Part shown: piece by piece, positions 1 through 11,277 of the stretch
How the letters are laid out: every line of letters starts with the position of its first letter
Position numbering within the stretch: position 1 is the first letter of the stretch
Assembly (NCBI RefSeq): GCF_014633365.1
Contig: NC_068351.1
Location: 5,504,879-5,568,878, forward strand
Direction of reading: 5' to 3'
DNA from: Diospyros lotus
Taxonomy: Eukaryota; Streptophyta; Magnoliopsida; Ericales; Ebenaceae
DNA length: 64,000 nucleotides
Made by a program: the position numbers and the translations under genes
The notes under the pieces: model-generated
The model's database searches: none
Seen by the model: only the letters and a program-made list of their open reading frames with translations
What the model was told of the DNA's origin: nothing

Positions 1-267
1 ATCTGTTGTTTAAAAAACCATAAAAAAACTTTGTTGCCAATTTGTCCAAATGCGTGTGTGTTTGTGTGTGACATTCTTTTTATTTTGTCATAAATAAATC
101 TCTCAGTGGACGACTTGGACTCATTCAGAAAATATAAATTTAAATTTGGACTACAACTGCACTCGTACACTGACGAGTATAAACCTCTCATCTAAATAAG
201 AAAAAAAATAATAAAATTTTTATTGTGTTTTGTTTTGTGTTTTAATTGCAGGGTGAGAGTGCAACCA
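1..267 (+). repeat. 5' LTR, last 267 bp (Athila-like element)
   Basis: Nearly identical to 21808-22074. Similarity stops after the CA at 266-267 here and 22073-22074 in the other copy, which marks the LTR end. The remaining roughly 1.6 kb of this LTR lies upstream of the window. Confidence 0.85.
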
Positions 268-270
268 AAT

Positions 271-290
271 TTTGACGACCTTGCTAGGGA
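271..290 (+). other. Degenerate primer-binding site (tRNA-Asp type)
   Basis: TTTGACGACCTTGCTAGGGA matches the TTTGGCGCCGTTGCCGGGGA site typical of Athila elements (complement of the tRNA-Asp 3' end) at 15 of 20 positions. It starts three bases after the LTR end. The tRNA assignment is from general knowledge. Confidence 0.55.
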
Positions 291-392
291 GATTGAGGCA
301 AAAACAAAAAGAAAAAAATATAAGAAGAAGTATCTCCTGATAAATTCGGTAACTCTGTTTCTTTTTACTTTATTTTTGTTTGTGCATAGTGT

Positions 393-642
393 ATGATACT
401 TAGGTCAGGTAGAATTATAGAATATCAATCACTTATGTCTCAATACAACGAAAACATGCCACTTGCACACAACATGTCTGCACATGGTAGTGACCACGGT
501 GACCCTGATTCCATTAATCAGGGTATGATCAGATCCCTTAGGGAGTATCTTCATCCTCCTAGGCAAACAACCCCCTCATGCATTATTCTTCCCATCAACC
601 ATCATAAGTTTAACTTCAAACCTGGCACAATCCAATTGTTGA
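393..642 (+). pseudogene. Gag, N-terminal piece (Athila-like)
   Basis: An 83-codon frame ends in FKPGTIQLL, the segment that in plant Gypsy gags precedes PxFHG and the matrix/capsid core. It runs straight into a solo LTR at 643. The next residues, PTFHGINFKNP, are found at 3089-3121 beyond that LTR, and the following ones (YTHMKEFEKVC) at 11278 beyond the second insertion. This is therefore the first of three pieces of one gag gene. The motif LRSGRIIE occurs here near the N-terminus and again near the gag end (about 12505), an odd internal similarity. The gene cannot make Gag in its present state. Confidence 0.75.
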
Positions 643-986
643 TGTAACACCCAGCTTTTTCGGGCGCGTTTTATAACTTGGGACAATAATTTTTTTTTTT
701 CAAACATTAAAACTAAACCACATCATTCCTCTAATTCGTCCCAGAATTCCCATACATAAATCTTGAAAGAGAATCATTATACACATCAAATGCGGAAGCA
801 AAGATCGAAACCTGATATCTTTACATTAATTATAAATTCTTACATCTTCTACATTCCTCAAAACGTTCAAAATCTAAAGTAGTAGAACTTAAATAAAAGG
901 GCTACGTAACATACATTTCATTCTTCATGCACTCTGCTAAGTGCCATTTCATGCATCATTTATCCTCGAATCTACTACAATCTCCA

Positions 987-1043
987 CCTGGAACGTTTGA
1001 ATATTCCAGGGGCAAAACCCAAGTTAGATGATGAATCATCTAA
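987..1043 (-). other. Conserved double-hairpin block in solo LTR
   Basis: On the minus strand TTAGATGATTCATCATCTAA is followed by CCTGGAA-10 nt-TTCCAGG. Both are inverted repeats. The same pair is found at 5811-5867 and 10814-10870 in a different LTR family. Confidence 0.7.
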
Positions 1044-2414
1044 GTAAGGGTACATAATACTATGTCATGTGTGTATGCAATGTCTTTTATCGTAGGTGTC
1101 AACTGCACCCCTCATGCTACCTACCATTTTTGCGGCCACATCTTTCGAGGCCGAGGTGTATGGGTGCACCCTTGGTAAAGCAACGGTACCAGTTCGTACT
1201 CCCTACGGCCACAAATGCGCGTGATCGATGATATCAATGTGTATTTATGCATTTCATAGTCATGTATGCAGTCTACGTGATGGATACATATCAGGGCATG
1301 TCAATATAATGAAAACATTTTCGAGGAACATAAATCACTTACAAACCAAGTATTTTCCATAAACTAACTTAAATTGGGAAGTACCACTTACTTTCTAGAG
1401 CTTATCAGGCTACCTAGATATCCGTGCCTTGCCTCATGTATCGCCTCGATTTGCGTGTCAACCTCAAAATTTTACAAGTCACTTCAACTTATTCCTCAAA
1501 GCATCTTAATCACCATAATTATTTAAATAAATATTAAATTCTATTTTTCCATAATTTCTGGCATTTTCTATAATTTTTTCTCTATTTCTTCCTATTTTCC
1601 TCAATAAATCCAGATTAAATATTTCTAAAATATTTTCTCAAATATTTCACTACGAAAATTCATAAAATAATATTCTTGAATTTTTGGAATTTTCTAGAGA
1701 ATTTTACTTACCTTGACTTAGCTTCTCCGGCTTTCTCGGTATGGGTGCCATATTCCCGAAACGCGTGCCCAAACCATATTTCTTTCCAAAATCTTCGAAA
1801 AATTACTAAATCCCCAAATCCTATTTTTCAGAATTTTCCTGAAATTTTTTCTAATTTTTTTCCTATTTTTCTTCTTTTTCTTCATTTTCTTTCCTTTTTC
1901 TTTTTCCTTTTTTTTTCTTCTCCTCTTCTTCTTCCTCTCTCCCCTGCTTCCCGCGCGAACACCTGCAACGCTCAGCTTCAGCTCGCCGCCGCCGCCGCCA
2001 GCGCCATGCCCTCCGCCGCAGCCTTCTCCGCGCGTTACAGCACCCGCGTACTGCCCCTACCGCTGTTGCTTGCAGCGGCTACCATGGCCGTCGCTGCCAT
2101 GCGGCTGGCTTGGCCGCCTTTGGCCACTTCGGTCGATGCTCCAGCCTCCAACGAACTCTCCTAACCTCGCTGACATCGCCTGAGCTTGCTGGACCTCGCC
2201 CCAGCTGCTGGCCGACCTCCGCATGCGCTGCCATGGTCGCGGCTTGCGGCCATGGTGGCTGTCCACTCGCTGTAGCTGCTTCCGGCTGCCCCCGGCCGAC
2301 CTCCCTCTCTCGCACAACTCTCTCTTTCTCTGCCATGCTCAGCCCAAGCTTCCCCTCTTCCTCAACTCTCTCTTTCGATCTCCCTCCTGCTCCTCATTTG
2401 CCAAGCTTCATGCT

Positions 2415-2422
2415 TATTTATA
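2415..2422 (-). promoter_or_regulatory. TATA box of solo LTR (minus strand)
   Basis: TATAAATA on the minus strand within CCTATAAATAAGC, followed downstream by the GC- and purine-rich part of the LTR. It fixes the LTR orientation. Confidence 0.55.
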
Positions 2423-3084
2423 GGCGCTCGACTGCTCTGTGGCCACACTCCATTGCGTCTGACGCACTCAACTGGCTGCCATGGATTTGCAGAGGTGCCT
2501 GCTGCTACGCACATGCATATATATAATTATATACTATTTTAATATATATAAAAATTGCATAATTAATTTAAAAATTATATATTAAACCCCAATTTTTATC
2601 CCTATTACACTAGTGCAATTCCCTAATTGCAACTACGGCCTTAAACCTCAAATTAATTTGCATTACAATACCGAAATTCCAAAATTAATAACTCAAAACT
2701 TAGTTAAAAGGATGATTCACCCCAGTGTCCTCACCGGGCTATTGTTTCATTCCGAAACCACTAAAGGGTTGCTCGTTACGCAAAATCGGAGCCCCCCTAG
2801 GGTTCCATTGATTTTTCGGGAGTCTCCTACCACGATTCGGTTTTCAGCCTAAATGGCAGCTGTATTTTAGCTGTACTGAAAATTGTTCCCGATCTGACTT
2901 CTTTTGATACCATAAATCCTAAATTAGAACGCATATCGAGACCATATCATTTTTCTTAGACAATTTCACTCCGAGGCATTCCCTGCAGTTGATTCGATAC
3001 CTAAAATTGCTATAAAATCCAATTTTCGGTATTCTAAACTTATTAAAATTACGTGGCAACCTTATACAAACATGAGGTATTACA

Positions 3085-3121
3085 GTTGCCAACTTTTCAT
3101 GGCATAAATTTTAAAAATCCA
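3085..3121 (+). pseudogene. Gag fragment between two insertions
   Basis: 37 bp encoding PTFHGINFKNP, continuous with the gag piece ending at 642 and the piece starting at 11278. It includes one copy each of the two flanking target duplications (GTTGC and ATCCA). Confidence 0.8.
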
Positions 3122-3862
3122 TGTAACACTCGAGAATAATTTTGAGGATAAAAATGATGTTTGATAAAGGGCATAATTGGAATTTTGGGGAAAAAAAATA
3201 AGACTATAGGGCACACTAACACAGCTTTGGACGATCAAATTAATCAGAGGGAGTACCTTGGACTCTATATAGCCAAGGAAAATGGTATAGTATCGAAGAG
3301 CAATTAAAATTATTATTTTTAGTGATGAAAGAAATGAGATCGGGAACAGTTTTCGATACAGCAAAAATACAGCTGCCAATTAGGTCGTATTATCGAATTG
3401 CTGTAAACGACGTCCAAAAAGTCAACGGAGAGTGTCAAGGACTATTATTCGATGTATAGAACAACCCTTAAGAGGTTTCAGGTTGAATCGAGTGGATTTG
3501 AGGTCAAATAAATCAATCGGGCCTAAGTGTAATTTTCTAAAAATGCCCGAGGGAGGTCAAAACGGTAAATTTTTGAAAATTTCAAGGGAGAAATGAGAAG
3601 TTCTAATATTGTGGGTCTTAGTGGTATAGTTGGATAATTAAGGGGCTTGAGAATAAGGGCCAAAATGTAAAAGGAAATTCAAAGAGGGCCAAATCGCAAT
3701 TTTTGAAAATCTGCCAAAGCATGGCAGATTTGGCCGCCGATTCGGCCGAAAAATGGGGAGATTTGGGCAGAAAATCTCGTTAGGGCATGGCCTAGGGTAG
3801 TCTAGGAAGCGTGTGGGGAAAGATTTGGCCGGAAATCAGCCACGTGGGGGTCGAATTTAGCC

Positions 3863-3871
3863 TATAAATAT
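3863..3871 (+). promoter_or_regulatory. TATA box of TR-GAG 5' LTR
   Basis: TATAAATAT within TTTAGCCTATAAATATCAAG. The same sequence lies at 8861 in the 3' LTR. The position, about 740 bp into a 3.1-kb LTR, implies a very long transcribed R/U5 part. Confidence 0.6.
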
Positions 3872-5810
3872 CAAGGGGTTTTGGCCGAAAATGAAGCAAC
3901 AAATCGCTCAAGTTTGAGAGCGAATCGAGGGAAACCAATAAGGGGCTTTTGATCCTTGAGGGAAGAGGATCATTTCTGGAGAATTTCAGAATTTTTGGAG
4001 CGGTGTAGAGGTGTTTTTTGCATTTGGCCGTGTATATATATATATATCGAGTGAAGATGAAATCGGGTTGTAGAGTGATCGATCGAGCGATCTAATAAGG
4101 GGTTTTTGTTCGCAAGGTGATGGGTAACTAATCTGGAAAATTTCGTGCCAATCGGAGTTCGAATCGAGGGTCAATTTGATTCGCCGGAGTTCGGTGGCGG
4201 GATAGCTTCGGCCGACTGTTTTTGGCCAAATCGGAAGGCTTCCGGTGGTCTTTTCCGAGCAATATTGGTACCATTGGGATCGACTAAGGGAGAGGAACAG
4301 CCTGGTGTCGTCGCTTCAATTTTCCGGTGTGCCGTCGCCAGAGAAGATGACCGGATGTATTTTTATGTTTTTTTAAATACTGAAAATATAGAAAATTCGA
4401 TAAAAAATAGAATTAAAGGAATTAAAATTCTTGAAAATATCCAGAAATTCTAGAAAGATGAATAGTTTAATTTGGTGAATTTTTATCTTGGAAATTTCTT
4501 GAGAAAATAATTAATTTTGATTTTTGAAAGGAAATGTAAATAGAAAATAAATAGGAGGAATTTTTATAAAATTCTGAAAAAATTCCAGAAGTATAAGGAA
4601 TTTATTTGATGAGTTTTGGTTATTTTTATTAAAGTATATTCGAAGTAAATCGATGAGAAATAAATTTTCTCAAGGAAAAGTAATTATGGAAATTTGAGAA
4701 AATAGGAGAAAAATCTGGAAAATTTCCAGAAAATCCCAGAGGCTTATAAATATTTTTTTATGAATTATTATGTAAAAATATTTGAGAAAATAGTCGTATA
4801 GATATTTATTTTGGATTATTAGAAAAGAAAATGGGAGAAAAATAGGAAAATTGTGAGAAAATTAAGGAAAATTATAATTGTTGGATAAATGTGATGATTC
4901 GGGTGCCTTGAGGGTTGAGACGAAGTGACTCGTGCGAAGTTCGAAGAAGGCACGCAAATCGAGACAGGCACGCAAATCGAGGCAAACCGCGCTTTTCAAG
5001 AAGAATTCGAATTACGCCCAAAGGTGAGTGTTCGCCCCCAACTTTGTTTTGACTTGTGAGTGGTTCTACCCGAAAAGGATTTTAAGCGACATGTGAATGG
5101 TTTACTGGGAATGTTCATCCCTATGGCTTGGTGTATTATGATTGTCCAAACAGTTATTTACACATGCAATGAATTTCGTACAGTAAATTGCATACATTGA
5201 GATGTTGATTTTTATGCATGTTATGATTTTTCGGCATTGGCTTGTTTTCTGTCGTCCATGTGGGACGTGGGTTGGTAACTTGTGACGTAGCCCAGAGTGA
5301 CAGCACTCGGGATGCGTACCTAGGATTAATGCTAAGTGACCCACTTGGGACGGGGCTGAGACGGACTTCACCCTACGGGACCCAAGTGGCGGGGCTGAGA
5401 GTGGACACCACCCCGGTTGTTGGCTCAAGTGGCGGGGCTGCGAGTGGACACCACCCCAGGATCCTTTGAGCAATAGCATTAATGCCGAGGTGACGTCGAT
5501 TCCGAGGATAGTGCTGATGTGACACTCTTGGTGCTAGGGTTGCGTTGGGTTTTGGAATGCTTTTGAGTTGGAGCGTAAAGCCTAACAATGACAATGGGTT
5601 GATTCCCGGGTTCATATGTTGAGGTTGTCCCTCTTAAGCATGATTGTTTTGCCAATGAGCCGAAGTGGTCGTGTCGCCTTTAGAGAGATTGCATTTTTCC
5701 TGGTTAGGGTTAAGTGCTATGTGGGATTCTCTTAGGCTGGTGCATGTCGGGATTTATCGATTTTGTATATGATTTTTCATATCTGCATGAAAATGTTTTT
5801 GAACTCTCAC

Positions 5811-5867
5811 TTAGATGATTCAGCATCTAATTTGGACTATGTCCCTGGAATATTCAAACGTTCCAGG
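5811..5867 (+). other. Conserved double-hairpin block in TR-GAG 5' LTR
   Basis: TTAGATG-6 nt-CATCTAA followed 13 nt later by CCTGGAA-10 nt-TTCCAGG. It lies in the part of the LTR that should be transcribed. It matches the minus strand of 987-1043 while the surrounding LTR sequence differs. Confidence 0.7.
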
Positions 5868-6267
5868 TGAAAGCGGTGGCGCCAAGGGAAAGAATATCAT
5901 CGAGATGTAGCGGCTATGTTTAGTTTTCGTAGGTTTTGTCCATGATTACGATGTTCAAAGGTTATGTAATATTTTGATATTTTCATGTGAAACATCGATT
6001 TGGTTATTGTAAAGGAATTGTCGGTTATATATCATTGAGGTTTCGATCTTGCTTCCGCTGATGTGATTGTTGATACCTGTCTTAGTTTATTATTAAATTT
6101 TGATATGCTAAGAAGGTACGATCGGGATTGACGGGAAATGATTATGATGAAGGTATATGTATTGAGAGACTTATGTTGTGTGTTCGATGTTGAAAAAAAA
6201 TATATATATATATATATTCCCGAAATCTCGAGTTAATGCTCGTTGTGGGAAAACGGGGCGTTACATT

Positions 6268-6279
6268 TGGTATCAGAGC
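6268..6279 (+). other. Primer-binding site, tRNA-iMet type
   Basis: TGGTATCAGAGC, complementary to the 3' end of initiator tRNA-Met, begins two bases after the LTR end. It is the site for minus-strand DNA synthesis. Confidence 0.85.
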
Positions 6280-6503
6280 GAATTAGCAAAAAACCCCGAT
6301 TGGAGACTCAGGGGTACTAGTGGAAATAGAGAATGATTGAGTCAGTAACGGTTAGTCTGACGTGACGTAATCTAGCTATCAAGTTAGGTTTGTAAGTAAG
6401 TGATATGAATCATTAAGATTCAAATATTAGAATGATTTGGTATTTATCGAGCATTCGAGTATTAGAATCATTATGGTTCAAGTGTTGATGTTTTCTTTTC
6501 CAG

Positions 6504-7799
6504 ATGGAGAGGACTCGAAGAATCCTGGATCTCAATGAGCAAGATGAGGAAAACAGTAGTAGCAGTCATCGTGGTCGCTCAGTGAGTCGCGCCACAAACA
6601 GTCGCCATAGTTGCTCTGCAAACTCTGCTACGAGTAATCACCGTAGTCGTTCGACGAATCGCGCCACGAGCAGTAGACGACAAGAAGAGCGATCAGGTCC
6701 TAGTGAAAGTAGGCTTGATCGAATAGAGCGAATCTTAGAGGGCGTGCTGACACGTGTAACAAGGAACGAGCCACTAAGGCACACCCCCCATGTGCTGGAT
6801 CAGTATCGCCGGCAAAGACCCCCGGTGTTTAGAGGAAAAGCGGGAGATGACCCTAGTGCAGCCGAGTACTGGATAGAGCAAACTGAGAAGCTGCTCCAAC
6901 ATCTGCAGTGCAGTGGCGAAGAGAAGGTTAACTGCGTTACATTCATGCTCGAGGAAGAGGCTGCACGATGGTGGCAATCAGCCCAACGAGCCCTACAAAG
7001 GACACCCAGGCAGGCAGCATAGGATCTAAGGCCGAGACAAGCTCAGGCGATAACCTGGGAAGCATTTAAGGAAGTTTTCAATGCTAAGTACTTTCCCCAA
7101 AGCTGGAAGGAAGAGAGAACTTGGGAATTCATGAACTTAAAGCAGACTGACGAAATGTCAGTAACCCAATACGATGTCAAGTTTACCCAACTAATCAGAT
7201 ACGTGCCTATGTACGAAGCTGATGAAAGGCAGAAGGCACAGAAATTTGTGAGTGGATTAAAAGTAGATCTACAACAAGCCCTCAGCTCATGTACCATCAA
7301 CACTTACAACGAGGCACTGGACAGGGCTCTGACCACCGAGATGAACCTACTGCATGTAGGATTGATAAGATCTGATGAAAAGAAAAGAGATTCGAAAGGC
7401 ACGGAGCATAAGACAGGAGGAAAAAATTTCAAAGATAGCAAGCCGTGTCCCCGATGCAATAAAGAACACCCAGGAATAAATTGTTCTCAAGGGCATATCA
7501 CGTGTTTTTCGTGCAGCGAAAAAGGACACAAGGAAAAGGACTGCCCTAAGAAGAAAGATGTACCTCCAACTGGGAATCGAACGAGGATCACATGCTACTC
7601 GTGCAATCAACCCGGTCACTACGCTAGTGAATGTCCGAAGAGACAGAAGATGGATCAACCCGGGAAGATAACCATGACGCCAGGACCTCGTACCGGACGA
7701 GTCTTTTGCCTAACAAGAGAAAATGAAGAGGTTTACCCTGGCTTGGCAAGAGATGACGAAGAAACCCATCCGACAATGACCAAAGATATGCAGAGCTAA
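6504..7799 (+). pseudogene. Gag polyprotein of TR-GAG element, one in-frame stop
   Basis: A single 432-codon frame with one internal TAG at 7020-7022. The N-terminal 70 residues are rich in Ser/Arg with repeated RSxSRATxSR-like units. Residues about 90-240 are a Gypsy capsid core (PPVFRGKAGDDPSAAEYW, then FMLEEEAARWW). The C-terminal part has three cysteine knuckles: CPRCNKEHPGINC (about residue 315, spacing CX2CX3HX4C) and two canonical CX2CX4HX4C knuckles (CFSCSEKGHKEKDC about 334, CYSCNQPGHYASEC about 364). Gag would form the particle that packages element RNA. Only this protein is encoded; protease and pol are missing altogether, not decayed. The single stop suggests recent loss; a sister copy may be intact. 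Confidence 0.85.
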
Positions 7800-8107
7800 T
7801 TCAATGTTATCAATTTCTGTGTCATCATGGCATTAGCATTAGAGTCGGTTGGGAGTCAATGAAATGTATTTCGAGGACACAGTTGGAAATAATAATAAGT
7901 GTTAAGAATTATTTTGGGACTCGTGTAACTGCCTGTTCAAAGCTACAACGGGATATTCTGGAAAATAAAAACATGTCTGGTAAGCTCGGATCATAAGGAG
8001 ATATAAGCAATGAATAATTGCTAAGGATAATGAGTGGTACTTAGGACATTTCAATTAAGAGTCATTAGCAAGTATCACGGACCAAATTTCGAGGACCAAA
8101 TTTCTTT
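7800..8107 (+). other. Untranslated region between gag and PPT of TR-GAG
   Basis: About 300 bp with no extended ORF and no recognisable remnant of protease or RT. This supports an element that has gag only rather than one that lost pol by mutation. Confidence 0.6.
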
Positions 8108-8119
8108 AAGGGGGGAGGA
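8108..8119 (+). other. Polypurine tract of TR-GAG
   Basis: AAGGGGGGAGGA immediately before the 3' LTR TGTAACACCC; primer for plus-strand synthesis. Confidence 0.85.
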
Positions 8120-11100
8120 TGTAACACCCGAGAATAATTTTGAGGATAAAAATGATGTTTGATAAAGGGCATAATTGGAATTTTGGGGAAAAAAAATAAG
8201 ACTATAGGGCACACTAACACAGCTTTGGACGATCAAATTAATCAGAGGGAGTACCTTGAACTCTATATAGCCAAGGAAAATGGTATAGTATCGAAGAGCA
8301 ATTAAAATTATTATTTTTAGTGATGAAAGAAATGAGATCGGGAACAGTTTTCGGTACAGCAAAAATACAGCTGCCAATTAGGTCGTATTATCGAATTGCT
8401 GTAAACGACGTCCAAAAAGTCAACGGAGAGTGTCAAGGACTAGTATTCGATGTATAGAACAACCCTTAAGAGGTTTCAGGTTGAATCAAGTGGATTTGAG
8501 GTCAAATAAATCAGTCGGGCCTAAGTGTAATTTTCTAAAAATGCCCGAGGGAGGTCAAAACGGTAAATTTTTGAAAATTTCAAGGGAGAAATGAGAAGTT
8601 CTAATCTTGTGGGTCTTAGTGGTATAGTTGGATAATTAAGGGGCTTGAGAATAAGGGCCAAAATGTAAAAGGAAATTCAAAGGGGGCCAAATCGCAATTT
8701 TTGAAAATCTGCCAAAGCATGGCAGATTTGGCCGCCGATTCGGCCGGAAAATGGGGAGATTTGGGTAGCAAATCTCGTTAAGGCATGGCCTAGGGTAGTC
8801 TAGGAAGCGTGTGGGGAAAGATTTGGCCGGAAATCGGCCACGTGGGGGTCGAATTTAGCCTATAAATATCAAGGGTTTTTGGCCGAAAATGAAGCAACAA
8901 ATCGCTCAAGTTTGAGAGCGAATCGAGGGAAACCAATAAGGGGCTTTTGATCCTTGAGGGAAGATGATCATTTCTGGAGAATTTCAGAATTTTTGGAGCG
9001 GTGTAGAGGTGTTTTTTGCATTTGGCCGTGTATATATATATACATATATCGAGTGAAGATGAAATCGGGTTGTAGAGTGATCGATCAAGCGATCTAATAA
9101 GGGGCTTTTGTTCGCAAGGTGATGGGTAACTGATCTGAAAAATTTCGTGCCAATCGGAGTTCGAATCGAGGGTCAATTTGATTCGCCGGAGTTCGGTGGC
9201 GGGATAGCTTCGGCCGACTGTTTTTGGCCAAATCGGAAGGCTTCCGGTGGTCTTTTCCGAGCAATATCGGTACCATTGGGATCGACTAAGGGAGAGGAAC
9301 AGCCTGGTGTCGTCGCTTCAATTTTCCGGTGTGCCGTCGCCGGAGAAGATGACCGGATGTATTTTTATGTTTTTTTAAATACTGAAAATATAGAAAATTC
9401 GATAAAAAATAGAATTAAAGGAATTAGAATTCTGGAAAAATATCCATAAATTCTAGAAAGATGAATAGTTTAATTTGGTGAATTTTTATCTTGGAAATTT
9501 GTTGATAAAATAATTAATTTTGATTTTTGAAAGGAAATGTAAATAGAAAATAAATAGGAGGAATTTTTAGAAACTTCTGAAAAAATTCCAGAAGTATAGG
9601 GAATTTATTTTATGAGTTTTGGTGATTTTTCTTGAAGTATATTCGAAGTAAATCGATGAGAAATAAATTTTCTCAAGGAAAAGTAATTATGAAAATTTTA
9701 GAAAATAGGAGAAAAATCTGAAAAATTTCCAGAAAATCCCAAAGGCTTATAAATAATTTTTTATGAATTATTATGTAAAAATATTTGAGAAAATAGTCGT
9801 ATAGATATTTATTTTGGATTATTAGAAAAGAAAATGGGAGAAAAATAGGAAAATTGTGAGAAAATTAAGGAAAATTATAATTGTTGGATAAATGTGATGA
9901 TTCGGGTGCCTTGAGGGTTGAGACGAAGTGACTCGTACGAAGTTCGAAGAAGGCACCCAAATCGAGACAGGCACGCAAATCGAGGCAAACTGCGCTTTTC
10001 AAGAAGAATTCGAATTGCGCCCAAAGGTGTGTGTTCGCCCCCAACTTTGTTTTGACTTGTGAGTGGTTCTGCCCGAAAAGGATTTTAAGCGACATGTGAA
10101 TGGTTTACTGGAAATGTTCATCCCTATGGCTTGGTGTATTATGGTTGTCTAAACAGTTATTTACACATGCAATGAATTTCGTACAGTAAATTGCATACAT
10201 TGAGATGTTGATTTTTATGCATGTTATGATTTTTCGGCATTGGCTTGTTTTCTGTCGTCCATGTGGGACGTGGGTTGGTAACTTGTGACGTAGCCCAGAG
10301 TGACAGCACTCGGGATGCGTACCTAGGATTAGTGCTAGGTGACCCACTTGGGACGGGGCTGAGACGGACTTCACCCTACGGGACCCAAGTGGCGGGGCTG
10401 AGAGTGGACACCACCCCGGTTGTTGGCTCAAGTGGCGGGGCTGCGAGTGGACACCACCCCAGGATCCTTTGAGCAATAGCATTAATGCCGAGGTGAAGTC
10501 GATTCCGAGGATAGTGCTGATGTGACACTCTTGGTGCTAGGGTTGCGTTGGGTTTTGGAATGCTTTTGAGTTGGAGCGTAAAGCCTAACAATGACAATGG
10601 GGTGATTCCCGGGTTCATATGTTGAGGTTGTCCCTCTTAAGCATGATTGTTTTGCCAATGAGCCGAAGTGGTCGTGTCGCCTTTAGAGAGATTGCATTTT
10701 TCCCGATTAGGGTTAAGTGCTATGTGGGATTCTCTTAGGCTAGTGCATGTCGGGATTTATCGATTTTGTATATGATTTTTCATATCTGCATAAAAACGTT
10801 TTTGAACTCTCACTTAGATGATTCAGCATCTAATTTGGACTATGTCCCTGGAATATTCAAACGTTCCAGGTGAAAGCGGTGGCGCCAAGGGAAAGAATAT
10901 CATCGAGATGTAGCGGCTATGTTTAGTTTTCGTAGGTTTTGTCCATGATTACGATGTTCAGAGGTTATGTAATATTTTGATATTTTCATGTGAAACATCG
11001 ATTTGGTTATTGTAAAGGAATTGTCGGTTATATATCATTGAGGTTTCGATCTTGCTTCCGCTGATGTGATTGTTGATACATGTCTTAGTTTATTATTAAA

Positions 11101-11272
11101 TTTTGATATGCTAAGAAGGTACGATCGGGATTGACGGGAAATGATTATGATGAAGGTATATGTATTGAGAGACTTATGTTGTGTGTTCGATGTTGAAAAA
11201 AAATATATATATATATATATATATTCTCGAAATCTCGAGTTAACGCTCGTTGTGGGAAAACGGGGCGTTACA
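8120..11272 (+). repeat. 3' LTR of TR-GAG-type element (3.15 kb)
   Basis: TGTAACACCC...GGGGCGTTACA, 3153 bp, matching the 5' LTR end to end with few substitutions and length differences in (TA)n tracts (for example near 9030 and 11205). Followed by the ATCCA target duplication. Confidence 0.9.
10814..10870 (+). other. Conserved double-hairpin block in TR-GAG 3' LTR
   Basis: Same pair of inverted repeats as at 5811-5867, identical in the stems. Confidence 0.7.
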
Positions 11273-11277
11273 ATCCA

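Larger units (their letters stand above)
643..3084 (-). mobile_element. Solo LTR, 2.4 kb, antisense to the host element
   Basis: Starts TGTAACACCC and ends GTATTACA (TG...CA). It is flanked by GTTGA (638-642) and GTTGC (3085-3089), a 5-bp target duplication with one mismatch, and interrupts the Athila gag in mid-codon. No internal retroelement region is present, so this looks like a recombined solo LTR. Orientation is minus: a TATA box reads on the minus strand at 2415-2422, and a block at 987-1043 matches, inverted, a block in the LTRs of the element at 3122-11272. The two LTR families are therefore related. A pyrimidine- and GC-rich patch lies at about 1915-2350. Short ORFs in that patch look like chance products of base composition. 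Confidence 0.8.
3122..6265 (+). repeat. 5' LTR of TR-GAG-type element (3.1 kb)
   Basis: TGTAACACTC...GGGGCGTTACA, 3144 bp, matching 8120-11272 along its whole length. TATA box at 3863. A (TA)n tract lies at 4031-4045 and another near 6200. Three diverged copies of a 40-43-bp unit (core GGGGCTGAGAGTGGACACCA) occur at about 5345-5460. All ORFs inside are short and unlike known proteins. Confidence 0.9.
3122..11272 (+). mobile_element. Non-autonomous gag-only LTR retrotransposon (TR-GAG type), complete
   Basis: A complete 8151-bp element: 5' LTR 3122-6265, tRNA-iMet PBS at 6268, one gag frame (6504-7799), polypurine tract at 8108-8119 and 3' LTR 8120-11272. The 5-bp target duplication ATCCA is perfect (3117-3121 and 11273-11277), and the host gag frame resumes across it. 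There is no protease, RT, RNase H or integrase between gag and PPT, only about 300 bp of untranslated DNA. It therefore depends on enzymes from another element, most likely a Tekay/Del-like chromovirus, judging by gag type, TGTAACACCC terminus and iMet PBS. Elements built this way are known as TR-GAG. The two LTRs are very similar, with scattered substitutions and short indels, so the insertion is fairly recent. Confidence 0.9.

Noticed and set aside
1676..2526. ORFs of 138-162 codons in the solo LTR
   Set aside because: Low-complexity, GC/CT-driven frames on both strands inside an LTR; no motif.
5102..5615. 75-125-codon ORFs repeated at 10105-10618
   Set aside because: Both copies are LTR sequence; frames occur on both strands and match only because the LTRs are duplicates.
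6268..6279. tRNA gene fragment
   Set aside because: It is the complement of a tRNA 3' end used as PBS; no tRNA cloverleaf around it.
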